Source: Thermoactinomyces sp. DSM 45891
GTDB taxonomy: Bacteria > Bacillota > Bacilli > Thermoactinomycetales > Thermoactinomycetaceae
Length of the DNA stretch: 64,000 bases
NCBI RefSeq assembly: GCF_900119485.1
Contig: NZ_FPJZ01000002.1
Span: 283,172 to 347,171 of the forward strand
Direction of reading: 5' to 3'
Positions 34,344 to 44,015 of the stretch are shown here, piece by piece; the first letter of the stretch is position 1; each line of letters opens with the position of its first letter. Made by a program: the position numbers and the translations under genes. The notes beneath the pieces are model-generated. The model was given only the letters and a program-made list of their open reading frames with translations, was not told where the DNA came from and searched no databases.

Positions 34344-35261
34344 CTAGTACCTCTCTAAATAGTATTGATACGTTTGCTTTAAGCCATCTAATAATGGGAT
34401 TTTCGCTTCCCACTCTAAGGTGTCCGCGGCTTTCTTCGCATTAAAATAACTATCTTTAATATCTCCAGCACGCTCTGGTCCATACGTAACGACTACTTCT
34501 TTTCCAGAGGCTATGCGAAACGCTTCGATTAATTCATTTAATGAAGTCTGAACACCCGTACCGATATTGATAATTTCCCCTGATGCCTTTGACAATGCTT
34601 GTACATTTGCTTTGGCTACATCTTCTACATACACATAGTCTCGTGTATGTTCCCCATCACCAAACACCGTTAGCGTCTGTTTACTTAGTACTTTGTCGGT
34701 GAAGATGGATACCACACCACCTTCGCCCCTTGGGTCCTGACGAATGCCGTATACATTTGCATAGCGAAGTGCTGTGTACTCTAGTCCAAATAGACGATGG
34801 TAAACGTCTAGATAATGTTCGACTGTGTATTTGGAGATACCGTAAGGGGAAATAGGATGCGTTGGGTGGCATTCATCGATTGGCAAATACTTAGGCTCTC
34901 CATATACAGCGGCAGAAGAAGCATACACGAATTTTCTCACTCCTGTATCTTTTGCTGCTTCTAATAAATTAATCACTCCCATGATATTTACATTTGCATC
35001 ATAGAGAGGCTTTTCAATCGATGTAGGGACATGCGTTTGCGCCGCCTGATGAATTACTGCATCCGGTCTCACCTGTTCAAATATCTGATGGACTTCTGGA
35101 TGAGTCACATCAATCCGATAAAAGGTCGCCTTTGGATGAATCTGCTCTTCGTGTCCTGTTATCAGGTTATCTAGGACAACCACTTCATTCCCTTCGTTAA
35201 TCAGTTGATCTACGATATGGGATCCGATAAAGCCAGCTCCTCCTGTCACAAGAACTTTCAT
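34344..35261 (-). CDS. NAD-dependent sugar epimerase (GalE/WbpP-like)
   Basis: 305 residues of the extended short-chain dehydrogenase family. The NAD-binding GGAGFIGSHI lies at the N-terminus, the catalytic Ser/Tyr-Lys appears as SSAAVYGEP and YGISKYTVEHY (about residues 115-150), and RYANVYG follows. It probably interconverts UDP-glucose and UDP-galactose or their N-acetyl forms as a precursor for the polymer. GGGGG lies ahead of the ATG. The exact substrate cannot be told by eye. Confidence 0.88.
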   Translation of the reverse strand: MKVLVTGGAGFIGSHIVDQLINEGNEVVVLDNLITGHEEQIHPKATFYRIDVTHPEVHQIFEQVRPDAVIHQAAQTHVPTSIEKPLYDANVNIMGVINLLEAAKDTGVRKFVYASSAAVYGEPKYLPIDECHPTHPISPYGISKYTVEHYLDVYHRLFGLEYTALRYANVYGIRQDPRGEGGVVSIFTDKVLSKQTLTVFGDGEHTRDYVYVEDVAKANVQALSKASGEIINIGTGVQTSLNELIEAFRIASGKEVVVTYGPERAGDIKDSYFNAKKAADTLEWEAKIPLLDGLKQTYQYYLERY

Positions 35262-35296
35262 GCTGATACCCCCTTTGTTTTCCTACCTTGAACATC

Positions 35297-36400
35297 TCAT
35301 AGTCCCATTTCTTGGTACAAGCGCAGCAATTTTTGCTCTTCAATATGCCAATTATAGTTTTCTTCGTATGCTTTCCGTCCATTAACACTCATCGATTTAG
35401 CTAGTTCTGTATTAGTCAATATCTGCGTTGCCTTCTCTGCCATTTCCTTCGGGTCCAGAGCATTTACAGTAAACCCACAGTCGCTTCCCTCCACAATCTC
35501 TTTCCATAACGGGAAATCGGTTGCAAGTACAGGCATACCAGCTGACATATACTCGAACATCTTAATGGGTAGAGATTCACGGTAGTTTTCAACCGGATGC
35601 AAGCAAACCAATCCAACTTTTCCAGATGCTAATTTCTGCTGAACCTCTGTAAAAGGAATTCTTCCATGAAGGTAGATCCGTCTTTCACTAAATCGCTCTG
35701 CTTCCTCCACACTCACTTGGATATGCTGAAGCGGACCGATAATGTGTAATTCCGCTTGTAGTTCTTCGGGAATATGATTCATCATTTGAATCATTTCATC
35801 ATACCCTCGCAGGCGAGAAACCCCACCCACATATAGGATTTGATTTTTACCATCTTCTTGTCGTTCGATCATCGGCATGGGAAGTGGATAGTTTTTTATG
35901 ACTTCCCTACGCGTCACTCCAGTAAACTGGATGGCAATGGGTTCCGTTGCGGCGATGACCGCTGTTAATTTGCGCGCTAGCCCCTTTTCAATTCGGTGAA
36001 CCCATCTAGATAGGGGCCTACGAATCTTGGGATTAATCCACACTTTGGTATAGATTTGTTTGGGTAAGTCCTCATGTACGTCATAGATCACAGGCTTACC
36101 CGTTCGAAGCCGCAAGAGAACTCCCCACGGAAGTAGTTCCGGATCATGAAAATGGAACACATCAGCGCCACTTTTTCTTGCCCGTTTATATAATTCATAT
36201 CCCTTTAGTAACCTGCGAAAGCGATTCGACGCCCTCTTCACTCCTACAATCCTAACACCTTGCTCCCTTTTCTCTTCCACATCCGAAATGGCATGTAGCT
36301 CTACCTCGTATCCCGATTTTGCTAATGAGACAGCTTGTTTATGAAAAATTCGGGAGTCATCACAAGGATGAACTGAACTAAATATCATCACTTTTTTCAT
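35297..36400 (-). CDS. Glycosyltransferase family 4
   Basis: 367 residues, GT-B fold. Start MKKVMIFSSVHPCDDSRIFHKQ; VYDVHEDLPKQIY near 138; donor half with ILYVGGVSRLRGYDEMI near 205 and KMFEYMSAGMPVLATDFPLWKEIV near 295. It lies in the polysaccharide operon between the polymerase-like gene and the epimerase gene. The ribosome binding site is poor, so the start is less certain. The sugar is unknown. Confidence 0.87.
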   Translation of the reverse strand: MKKVMIFSSVHPCDDSRIFHKQAVSLAKSGYEVELHAISDVEEKREQGVRIVGVKRASNRFRRLLKGYELYKRARKSGADVFHFHDPELLPWGVLLRLRTGKPVIYDVHEDLPKQIYTKVWINPKIRRPLSRWVHRIEKGLARKLTAVIAATEPIAIQFTGVTRREVIKNYPLPMPMIERQEDGKNQILYVGGVSRLRGYDEMIQMMNHIPEELQAELHIIGPLQHIQVSVEEAERFSERRIYLHGRIPFTEVQQKLASGKVGLVCLHPVENYRESLPIKMFEYMSAGMPVLATDFPLWKEIVEGSDCGFTVNALDPKEMAEKATQILTNTELAKSMSVNGRKAYEENYNWHIEEQKLLRLYQEMGL

Positions 36401-36474
36401 TCACGGGTTCAGCTCCTTCAGGCAACTTACTCTATAAAGAAAGGGAAGGAATCACAAATCTAGGCTCCCCCCGC

Positions 36475-37917
36475 TCATTTCGATCCAGATATCAACTTTG
36501 GTCTAACTTGTTTATCATGTTCACCTAGTACTAATACAGCTAAAGCAAGGCCATAACTAATCCACATCGGAGTGAAATGGATCGCAGTGCTCATCGCCAT
36601 GCCACCGAAAAAATATCCAGTCATCGCCGCTAAACTCGCTACTGCCCCGAAGCGTAAATATGGGGAAAGATGTGGAGATCTTTTTAAACTGATCAGCTTC
36701 CACAATCGCCACAGCAACCAGACGTATAAAGCCAGGTAAAGCGCAAAGGTAATCACACCGAAGTTAACTAAAATCTCAGCCCACCAGTTATGGATATTTT
36801 CCTTATTTACATTTCCACTCACATACTCATCTGAAGAAGGGTGCATCCACCGTTCAATATTACCTGCACCCACTCCCATAAAATGGCTTTTGACTAGAAA
36901 ATCAAGTCCATGCTTTAAGAGATTGACACGTACCGTTATGCTCTCTCCTGATTGGCCTTCTATCTTTGACTCCTCTCCTTCTACAAGTTCCTCCGAAACC
37001 GCATCATGAAGGTCAGAAATGCTTGCAGAAGTACTTCCAAGCTTATCCTCCACTACTCTTTGACCCTCTGGGGTCAACATAGTCGATAGCATTACCTGAA
37101 CCAATACCACAGCAAGGAGTAGAAAGAGGCCATTTGTCCGGATGCTTTTTAGACGGAATCGATCCCGATCCAAACTTTTCCAAAAAAGCACGAGCAAGGT
37201 CACTCCAATCAATGGGAGAACGATTAACTCGTTTACGCGTGATCCTGTAGCAAACAAAACATATCCTGATAGGATGAATACTCCGTACAGTACCGCTTTC
37301 ATCATTCGGGACAAAGGTAACATGATCATGGCAGCGACGATAAATGGCAAAGCCAGTGTAATGCATGTCGCCAAATCATTTTGGTTAGTAAAAACGGATG
37401 TAATCGACGCACTTACTCCATCTGAAACATTTTCATCTGCCGCTCGAGAAGTAGGAAGATGGATTAAGGTAACCGATTCAAAGACCGCAAATAAAATAAT
37501 CGCTGTATATATACCGAATAATATTTTCGTGATCTTTTGATAGTAGGATTCATTTCGAATAAAGTAAGGAAATGAAAGAGCTAACGCAATCATATTAGTT
37601 AAAAATACGACATAACGAATCCCTTTTCCCATATCAATAACCCACGTTAATGTTAAGACGGCATACAAGATCCAAAAGCATAGAAAAACGACATACCAAC
37701 GAATCGGAACCATATAGGATGCTTCTAAGCTTTTTTTGTTTACAAAGCGAAAAATGAATCCGACTAGTAAAACCAAAAAAGCGAGGCGGAAGAAAGTTAA
37801 TGTAAAACCGGATGTCACCGGAATACCAAAGCTAGGCCCGAGTAGAGCGAAGGCGGCCGTTAGATAAAACCACGTATCTAAACGTTTTCGTTGGGAAAGC
37901 AAACCCTCATTCACCAT
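36475..37917 (-). CDS. O-antigen ligase/polymerase-like membrane protein, copy 2
   Basis: 480 residues, about ten to twelve membrane helices and a long periplasmic-type loop (about 285-365). Shared blocks with the copy at 31733-33148 are VFTNQNDLATCITLALPF, FATGSRVNELIVLPL, GVGAGNIERWM and NIHNWWAEILVNFGVI, showing recent duplication or parallel roles. One is probably the Wzy polymerase and the other a ligase or second polymerase; which is which cannot be decided here. It follows the wzx gene by 3 bases. Confidence 0.88.
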   Translation of the reverse strand: MVNEGLLSQRKRLDTWFYLTAAFALLGPSFGIPVTSGFTLTFFRLAFLVLLVGFIFRFVNKKSLEASYMVPIRWYVVFLCFWILYAVLTLTWVIDMGKGIRYVVFLTNMIALALSFPYFIRNESYYQKITKILFGIYTAIILFAVFESVTLIHLPTSRAADENVSDGVSASITSVFTNQNDLATCITLALPFIVAAMIMLPLSRMMKAVLYGVFILSGYVLFATGSRVNELIVLPLIGVTLLVLFWKSLDRDRFRLKSIRTNGLFLLLAVVLVQVMLSTMLTPEGQRVVEDKLGSTSASISDLHDAVSEELVEGEESKIEGQSGESITVRVNLLKHGLDFLVKSHFMGVGAGNIERWMHPSSDEYVSGNVNKENIHNWWAEILVNFGVITFALYLALYVWLLWRLWKLISLKRSPHLSPYLRFGAVASLAAMTGYFFGGMAMSTAIHFTPMWISYGLALAVLVLGEHDKQVRPKLISGSK

Positions 37918-37920
37918 CTC

Positions 37921-39429
37921 TCACTTTTTACCTCCTAGTTTGGGCAAAAGACTGCCTATTCGATTCAACATGCGAAAAGGAATTAATCCTGTTAAGAAAA
38001 CGACAGCTATATTCACTATAAATGCAACCACATACGTAATCCACGGATTCGGCAAATGATTAGCTTGCACGTAGCTAATCCAAGCCATAGAAGCGAGGAA
38101 CACCGTCATGTAGAGCATCATAGCGCCAAATTTAAACTCAACTGGATATACTTTTTGACTGGCTCGATAGATCAGGATCACCGCAATGAAATAACTAGTA
38201 GCGGTCATACTAACTGTACCCCAAATTTTAAAATACGGCACGAGTAGAAAGTTACCAATTAAGAAAATCACAGAAACGAGGATAAAGATTCGTGAGATGT
38301 GTTTGGTTTGTTTTTTAATGAATAATCCAACGCCAAATACGGGATGTAGTACGTTTAATAAGGTCCCCAACGATAACATCCATACATAGAGATACCCACT
38401 GGACAGGTCCACCTTCGTCTCTGGGCCGGGAGTACCGATATATAGATTGTACAAAGGTTGTATAAAGAATGTGAGTACCATAATAGCTAACGTTCCAAAC
38501 ACGAGTAAACCTCTGCCGATCAATCCATACACCTGCTGTGCATCATCACGATCCTTAATCGACATCGAAAAAGGGCGCCAAGCTAATTGAAACGGTGCCG
38601 TAATCAAAACGATAAAGCTGGCGATACGTACAGTCGCTTCATAGATGGCGTTTGCATCGTACTTAATAGCAGAGTTATCTTCTACTAAGTAATTCAGCAT
38701 AGGTCTACTGATGGATGACATAATCCAAAAAGATAATAGGGAAATCATCACAGGAGACCCATATTTAATGAGCCTCATCGTATGAGGTTTAGAGAACTTC
38801 CATGTTAGCTCTTTTCGATATAGCCATAGCAAGATCAAGGCTACCGAACCTTGACCGATCAACTGACCGTAAAAAATACCGAGCACAGACGGTTTCATGT
38901 AGTAAGCAAGTACCACACTTAGCACAGAGGACCCGATCACAAATGCCATGGAAAAAACATTAAAAAACCAGACTCTTCGGTTGTAGCGAGCATAGGCGAG
39001 GATATGCTGAATCACAATCGCCCCCAATGTCGCAACGGTTGCAATCGTCAATAGATGGGTATCGTCATACCGATTACTTCGATAGACGACGGAAGAGATC
39101 GCAGAATCAAAGAGGAAGGATAGTACACTAAACAGAATGCACATCCCTACACTAAACAATAAGGTATTTGTGAAGTAGACCTGGCGATCCTTCTCATCTT
39201 TGGTGTCATAGAAATAATAAGCCAGTGCCGTATCCGTACCTAGGATACACAGATACGTTAAAATAAGCGTGTACGTCTGCGTCAGGCCCCAGTCACCGAT
39301 AGCATGCTGGTCTTTTTGTAGAATTCGAATATAAATAGGGGCCAACACGACTGCTGCCAGCTTGTTTCCCATCGTAGCGATCGCAAAGGCAGCTGAGTCT
39401 GAAAACAAACGCTTGATTAGTTGGTTCAT
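37921..39429 (-). CDS. Wzx-type polysaccharide flippase (MVF superfamily)
   Basis: 502 residues with about 14 membrane helices. The start (MNQLIKRLFSDSAAFAIATMGNKLAAVVLAPIY) and the repeat-like pattern of Gly/Pro-containing helices fit the RfbX/Wzx group. It should flip undecaprenyl-linked repeat units to the outer leaflet. TAGGAG lies 7 bases ahead of the ATG. It sits between the WbpD-like acetyltransferase and the Wzy-like gene. Confidence 0.9.
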   Translation of the reverse strand: MNQLIKRLFSDSAAFAIATMGNKLAAVVLAPIYIRILQKDQHAIGDWGLTQTYTLILTYLCILGTDTALAYYFYDTKDEKDRQVYFTNTLLFSVGMCILFSVLSFLFDSAISSVVYRSNRYDDTHLLTIATVATLGAIVIQHILAYARYNRRVWFFNVFSMAFVIGSSVLSVVLAYYMKPSVLGIFYGQLIGQGSVALILLWLYRKELTWKFSKPHTMRLIKYGSPVMISLLSFWIMSSISRPMLNYLVEDNSAIKYDANAIYEATVRIASFIVLITAPFQLAWRPFSMSIKDRDDAQQVYGLIGRGLLVFGTLAIMVLTFFIQPLYNLYIGTPGPETKVDLSSGYLYVWMLSLGTLLNVLHPVFGVGLFIKKQTKHISRIFILVSVIFLIGNFLLVPYFKIWGTVSMTATSYFIAVILIYRASQKVYPVEFKFGAMMLYMTVFLASMAWISYVQANHLPNPWITYVVAFIVNIAVVFLTGLIPFRMLNRIGSLLPKLGGKK

Positions 39430-39447
39430 GGATTGCTCCTACCTCAA

Positions 39448-40194
39448 CTACTCTTGATTTTCTAATAATTCACGGACTGGCACATCACGTAGCACACGCG
39501 CTGGCACCCCAACATACACTTTCTTTTCCTCTGTATCACGGTGTACAACAGCGCCTGCGGCGATAAAGCTTTCCTCGGCTACCACTACACCTGGTAACAA
39601 GATAGAAGCTCCACCAATACGTGCTCCTTTCTTGATGTGTGCACCTTTTACAAACTGGAAGCGCTCTTTCGTACGCCCCATAAAGTTATCGTTGGTAGTC
39701 GTTACAGTTGGAGCGATAAAAACCCTTTCTTCAATCGTCGTATAAGCAGTAATGTAAGAATTGGTTTGAATCTTCGTAAAGGAGCCGATGGAAACTTGGT
39801 TCTCGACCGCTACTCCACGCCCGATTACCACGCGATCCCCGATCTCACACTTCTCCCGTACAGAAGCTTGATCTCCAACCATACATTCCTTCCCAAATGA
39901 GGAGCCACGATATAAAACTGTATTTGCTCCAAGGGTTGTCCCATCTCCGATCACAAGCGCCGGCAAAGAAGCATCTACTTTTACCGTCGATGCTTTCGCA
40001 GGTCTCGGCCAACGCCCTACCACGCAATTATCAGAAATAAATACATCATTACCAAGAATAGTTCCTGCATGAATCGTGACATTATTCCCGATCGTCACAC
40101 GATCCCCTAATACAACACCGTCCTCAATAACCGAAAAATGGCCAATGGAGACATCTGTCCCCATCGTCGCACGTTCATGTACGAAATTGTTCAT
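39448..40194 (-). CDS. wbpD: Left-handed beta-helix N-acetyltransferase (WbpD/WlbB-like)
   Basis: 248 residues dominated by hexapeptide repeats (for example VSIGHFSVIEDGVVLGDRVTIG near residue 15, and AHIKKGARIGGASILLPGVVV near 195), which fold as a left-handed beta helix. TTTNDNFMG near 170 resembles the active-site loop of WbpD. In the pathway it would acetylate the 3-amino group of UDP-2-acetamido-3-amino-2,3-dideoxyglucuronate. It is longer than typical WbpD (about 190). The role is inferred mainly from the wbpA, B and E neighbours. Confidence 0.8.
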   Translation of the reverse strand: MNNFVHERATMGTDVSIGHFSVIEDGVVLGDRVTIGNNVTIHAGTILGNDVFISDNCVVGRWPRPAKASTVKVDASLPALVIGDGTTLGANTVLYRGSSFGKECMVGDQASVREKCEIGDRVVIGRGVAVENQVSIGSFTKIQTNSYITAYTTIEERVFIAPTVTTTNDNFMGRTKERFQFVKGAHIKKGARIGGASILLPGVVVAEESFIAAGAVVHRDTEEKKVYVGVPARVLRDVPVRELLENQE

Positions 40195-40211
40195 GAGCCC
40201 ACACCCATTTC

Positions 40212-41546
40212 CTATAATTTTTCGTAGTCTGCTCGAATGTCAGAAGTAGAAATACCTACTCCTTTAAAGGCATTACGCGTATCAAAAATCACTTTTGATT
40301 CTCGTGCAATCATCTCATAATCAAAGGCACTGTGGTCCGTAGTAAGCAGGACAAGATCCGCATTTTGAAGACGCTCTGCTGTCAACTCGACAGTCTCCAT
40401 CACTTTTGCATCTGCATTATGTGAGAAGCGGAAAGAAGGTACATGTGGGTCCGCTACTTCAACATCCGCGTTATACGTTTCGAGCAACTCTAAGATCGGA
40501 AGAACAGGAGATTCGCGCATATCATCAATATCTTTCTTGTAAGCCACACCCAGCACAAGAACCTTAGAGCCTGCGAGGGCTTTTCCATAGCGATTTAAGA
40601 TTTTCATCGTACGATCTACCACAAATTCTGGCATTGCATTATTAATTTCACCTGAACATTCGATTAAACGAGTGTGATAATTATATTCACGTGCTTTCCA
40701 TGTTAAGTAGAATGGGTCGATTGGAATACAGTGTCCACCTAGCCCTGGGCCTGGATAAAACGCCATAAACCCGTATGGCTTAGTCTTAGCGGCATCGATT
40801 ACTTCCCATATATCAATCCCCATCTTATGACAGAGGATCGCCATTTCGTTGGCAAGTCCAATGTTAATGTTACGGAATGTGTTCTCGAAAATCTTCTCCA
40901 TCTCCGCTACTTTCGGACTTGATACTTCGTGAACTTCCCCTTCCAATACCGCGCGATACATCGCAGCCGCTACCTTCGTGCAATCTGCTGTAACACCACC
41001 CACTACTTTCGGGGTGTTTTTGGTATTAAAGATTTTATTACCTGGATCGACACGCTCTGGGGAGTAGGCTAGATAGAAATCTTGACCTATTTTCTGTCCC
41101 GTTGCTTCTAAGATCGGTCCGACTACTTCTTCCGTTGTGCCTGGATAAGTTGTACTTTCTAAGACAACTAACATCCCCGGATGTAGATATTTCGCGATAT
41201 CTTTACTAGATGACTCTACATACGAGACATCTGGCTGTTGATATTTATCCAAAGGAGTTGGTACACAGATCGCAACTGCATCTACTTCCGCGATCTTAGA
41301 GTAATCTGTCGTAGCCATAATCTTTCCGCTGGCAACTAGTTCTTTTAACTCTTCATCAACGACATCACCGATATAGTTAATCCCCCGATTTACTTCATCC
41401 ACACGATGTTGCAATACATCAAAACCGATGACACGGAAGCCTGCTTTTGCTTTCTCAACCGCAAGTGGTAAACCCACATAACCAAGCCCTACGACTCCGA
41501 TGACAGCGGAACGACTCTCTAACTTCTCTAGTAGCACGTTTGTCAC
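40212..41546 (-). CDS. wbpA: UDP-N-acetylglucosamine 6-dehydrogenase (WbpA-like)
   Basis: 444 residues. N-terminal NAD fold VIGVVGLGYVGLPLAVEKAKAG; substrate region with AICVPTPLDKYQQPDVSYV near 92 and LESTTYPGTTEE near 130; the catalytic Cys lies in GPGLGGHCIPIDPFYL near 265; the C-terminal domain has GVAYKKDIDDMRESP. It oxidises the C6 of a UDP-HexNAc to a uronic acid. WbpA versus WecC-type is judged by the neighbouring wbpB and wbpE genes. The start is GTG with GGAGG about 8 bases upstream. Confidence 0.9.
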   Translation of the reverse strand: MTNVLLEKLESRSAVIGVVGLGYVGLPLAVEKAKAGFRVIGFDVLQHRVDEVNRGINYIGDVVDEELKELVASGKIMATTDYSKIAEVDAVAICVPTPLDKYQQPDVSYVESSSKDIAKYLHPGMLVVLESTTYPGTTEEVVGPILEATGQKIGQDFYLAYSPERVDPGNKIFNTKNTPKVVGGVTADCTKVAAAMYRAVLEGEVHEVSSPKVAEMEKIFENTFRNINIGLANEMAILCHKMGIDIWEVIDAAKTKPYGFMAFYPGPGLGGHCIPIDPFYLTWKAREYNYHTRLIECSGEINNAMPEFVVDRTMKILNRYGKALAGSKVLVLGVAYKKDIDDMRESPVLPILELLETYNADVEVADPHVPSFRFSHNADAKVMETVELTAERLQNADLVLLTTDHSAFDYEMIARESKVIFDTRNAFKGVGISTSDIRADYEKL

Positions 41547-41559
41547 TCCTCATACCTCC

Positions 41560-42663
41560 TTATTGATAGAACTTCTTAATGGTATCCGCGATATAATTCA
41601 TATCCTCACGAGACAGCTCTGGGTAAAGTGGAAGAGCAAAAGTACGTTTCGATAAATACTCCGATACTGGCATACTACCTTCGCCTTGACCAAGATCTTT
41701 ATACACTTCTTGAAGATGAAGTGGAACTGGGTAGTAAACACCTGTAGAGATGCCATGTTCCCCTAGATACTTCATCAATTCATCACGCTTTTCAGCTTGT
41801 ACAATATACAAGTGATAAATATGCTTACGATCGGGTGCTTCGTAAGGTGTCACAAGAGGAGTATCTTTTAATAGTTCATTATAGATGGTCGCTTTTTCTC
41901 GACGTGCATCGTTCCACTTGTCAAGATGGCGTAATTTAATACGTAATGCGGTTGCCTGAATTTCGTCCAAACGGCTGTTATAACCAATCATGCTGTGATA
42001 ATATTTCGGGCTACTACCATGCACCCGGAGAATGCGGATTTTCTGTGCAAGTTCATCGTTATTCGTTACAACCATTCCCCCATCTCCGTAACCACCGAGG
42101 TTTTTAGTTGGGAAGAAGGAGTAAGTGGCCGCATCGCCCCAAGAGCCGATCATCTGACCTTGATATTGAGAGCCTATCGCTTGTGCCGCATCCTCTAAGA
42201 TGTAGATGCCTTTCTCCTCTGCAATCGCACGAAGCTCGTCCATGTTCGCAGGTTGACCGAAGATATGAACTGGAATGATTACTTTCGTTTTATCTGTAAT
42301 TTTTTCTTTCACTTGTTCGATATCTAAGTTATATGTCTTTGGGTCCACATCCACGAATACAGGCGTTCCCCCTACTTGTGATACGGTTTCGGCAGAAGCA
42401 AAGAAGGTAAACGGAGTCGTGATCACTTCGTCTCCAGGTCCCACTCCCATCGCATCTAGCGTTAGTACAAGGGCATCTGTCCCGTTTGCAACCCCAATCG
42501 CATGTTTCACTCCAATGTACTCAGCCACTTCTTTTTCTAATGCTTTTACTTCCGGTCCGAGAATATAAGCTCCACTTTCAAATACATTTTCTACTGATGC
42601 TAAAACTTCTTCGCGAATAGTAGCAAACTGTGCTTTCAAGTCTAGTAAAGGAATTTTTTTCAT
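41560..42663 (-). CDS. wbpE: PLP-dependent sugar aminotransferase (WbpE/DegT family)
   Basis: 367 residues. Conserved blocks: GVANGTDALVLTLDAMGVGPGDEVITTPFTFFASAE near 58, ILEDAAQAIGSQY near 155, and the PLP lysine in YSFFPTKNLGGYGDGG near 182. It transfers an amino group from glutamate to a 3-keto nucleotide sugar. It lies between the oxidoreductase and dehydrogenase genes of the same pathway, with short gaps. Confidence 0.92.
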   Translation of the reverse strand: MKKIPLLDLKAQFATIREEVLASVENVFESGAYILGPEVKALEKEVAEYIGVKHAIGVANGTDALVLTLDAMGVGPGDEVITTPFTFFASAETVSQVGGTPVFVDVDPKTYNLDIEQVKEKITDKTKVIIPVHIFGQPANMDELRAIAEEKGIYILEDAAQAIGSQYQGQMIGSWGDAATYSFFPTKNLGGYGDGGMVVTNNDELAQKIRILRVHGSSPKYYHSMIGYNSRLDEIQATALRIKLRHLDKWNDARREKATIYNELLKDTPLVTPYEAPDRKHIYHLYIVQAEKRDELMKYLGEHGISTGVYYPVPLHLQEVYKDLGQGEGSMPVSEYLSKRTFALPLYPELSREDMNYIADTIKKFYQ

Positions 42664-42685
42664 TTTGAAATACCCCTTTTATCAT

Positions 42686-43723
42686 TTATTTTATTAGGAT
42701 TTTCCGTTCTAGCGTATTCATTTTAATTGGCTTACCTGATTCTGCCGACATCTGACAAGCGACGACTAAGCTGAGTGCATCACGGCCTTCTGTGCCCGAG
42801 ACAATCGGAGTACGACCTTCTGTAATCGCAAGCGTCATATCACGAATAATACACTCATGACCTGGCACACCCCATGGATCTTGCGTAATTTGTTCTTTCA
42901 ACTGTGTCACTTCTTCTTCCGTCAGGCCTTCAAAATCCCACGTTTTAATCCAGTTAGCAGTTGGACCACCTACAACAGCGCTACCTTTTTCACCAAAAAT
43001 ACTTAGTGATTCTTCTAAGTTCTTCGGATAAATCGTAACAGCCGCTTCCAGTAACCCAAGTGCCCCATTTTTAAAGCGAATCACCGAAATGGATGTATCT
43101 TCTGCTTCAATTTTGCGAATCCGGGTCGCATCATATGTATAAACTTCATCCACGTCCCCCATCATCCATAAAAGCAAGTCCATATTATGAATCGCTTGAT
43201 TCATCAAGACTCCACCATCCATGGCCTTCGTTCCACGCCAAGGCGCTTGATCATAATATGCTTGATTTCGATTCCATCGAACCGTTGCGTTAGCATGACC
43301 GATGGTCCCAAATTTTTCATTTTCAATTTGTTTTCGTAGTTCTACGATAGCTGGGCGAAAGCGGTTTGGATGGACCACAGCCATCTTAACACCATTTTCC
43401 TCACATGAATCGATCATTCGATCAGCATCTTCCAAAGTTAATGCCATTGGCTTTTCAACCACGACATGCTTCTTCGCTTCAGCCACTTGGATAGTGAGTG
43501 CAGGGTGTAGACCGCTTGGTGTACAAATCGATACAACATCAACATCTGCTTGTAACATATCAGCTAAGTCCGTATATCCGATGACTCCATCGATTGCAAA
43601 TTCCTTCAAACGCTCTTTATTGGTGTCGCATACTGCCACGAGTACAGCCCCAGGATCAGCTTGAATCGCTGAAACATGCTTCTTAGCAATATGACCACAA
43701 CCTACAATACCATAGCGTACCAT
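42686..43723 (-). CDS. wbpB: Gfo/Idh/MocA-family sugar oxidoreductase (WbpB/WlbA-like)
   Basis: 345 residues. NAD fold YGIVGCGHIAKKHVSAI at the start, VSICTPSGLHPALTIQVAEAKKHVVVEKPMAL near 65 with the EKP motif, and a C-terminal alpha/beta domain with a His-containing LMNQAIHNMDLLLW near 172. It would oxidise C3 of UDP-GlcNAcA ahead of transamination. GAGGGAG precedes the ATG. It is the first gene of the main polysaccharide operon, behind a promoter with TTACA repeats. Confidence 0.88.
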   Translation of the reverse strand: MVRYGIVGCGHIAKKHVSAIQADPGAVLVAVCDTNKERLKEFAIDGVIGYTDLADMLQADVDVVSICTPSGLHPALTIQVAEAKKHVVVEKPMALTLEDADRMIDSCEENGVKMAVVHPNRFRPAIVELRKQIENEKFGTIGHANATVRWNRNQAYYDQAPWRGTKAMDGGVLMNQAIHNMDLLLWMMGDVDEVYTYDATRIRKIEAEDTSISVIRFKNGALGLLEAAVTIYPKNLEESLSIFGEKGSAVVGGPTANWIKTWDFEGLTEEEVTQLKEQITQDPWGVPGHECIIRDMTLAITEGRTPIVSGTEGRDALSLVVACQMSAESGKPIKMNTLERKILIK

Positions 43724-43772
43724 AGATCTCCCTCATTTCCGAAACTTGTTCCGTATAGAAAAACTTACTATT

Positions 43773-43848
43773 ATTGTACCTCTAACAAATGTAGAATTAC
43801 GCATCTAATGTTACAGAAACATTACAAACTACAATCTCACTGTAACAT
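43773..43848 (-). promoter_or_regulatory. Promoter of the main polysaccharide operon with TTACA-type repeats
   Basis: A TACAAT -10 (43773-43778, minus strand) has no convincing -35. Upstream lie plus-strand hexamers ATTACG (43796), GTTACA (43810), ATTACA (43821) and GTAACA (43842). The step from 43810 to 43821 is 11 bases. The layout suggests an activator bound beside RNA polymerase. Confidence 0.5.
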
Positions 43849-44015
43849 AACTGAAATCTTTTGGGTAGCACACTGGTAGAATGCGCGGTTCCTAAATATG
43901 TATATACGTTACGTTACCCACAATCAGCGGAATCTTCCATTTGCACCGTCGTATAAACCCCTATCCAACATTCGCAAACTAAATGAACACTCAGGCGACC
44001 AAGGAGGATGAAGCA

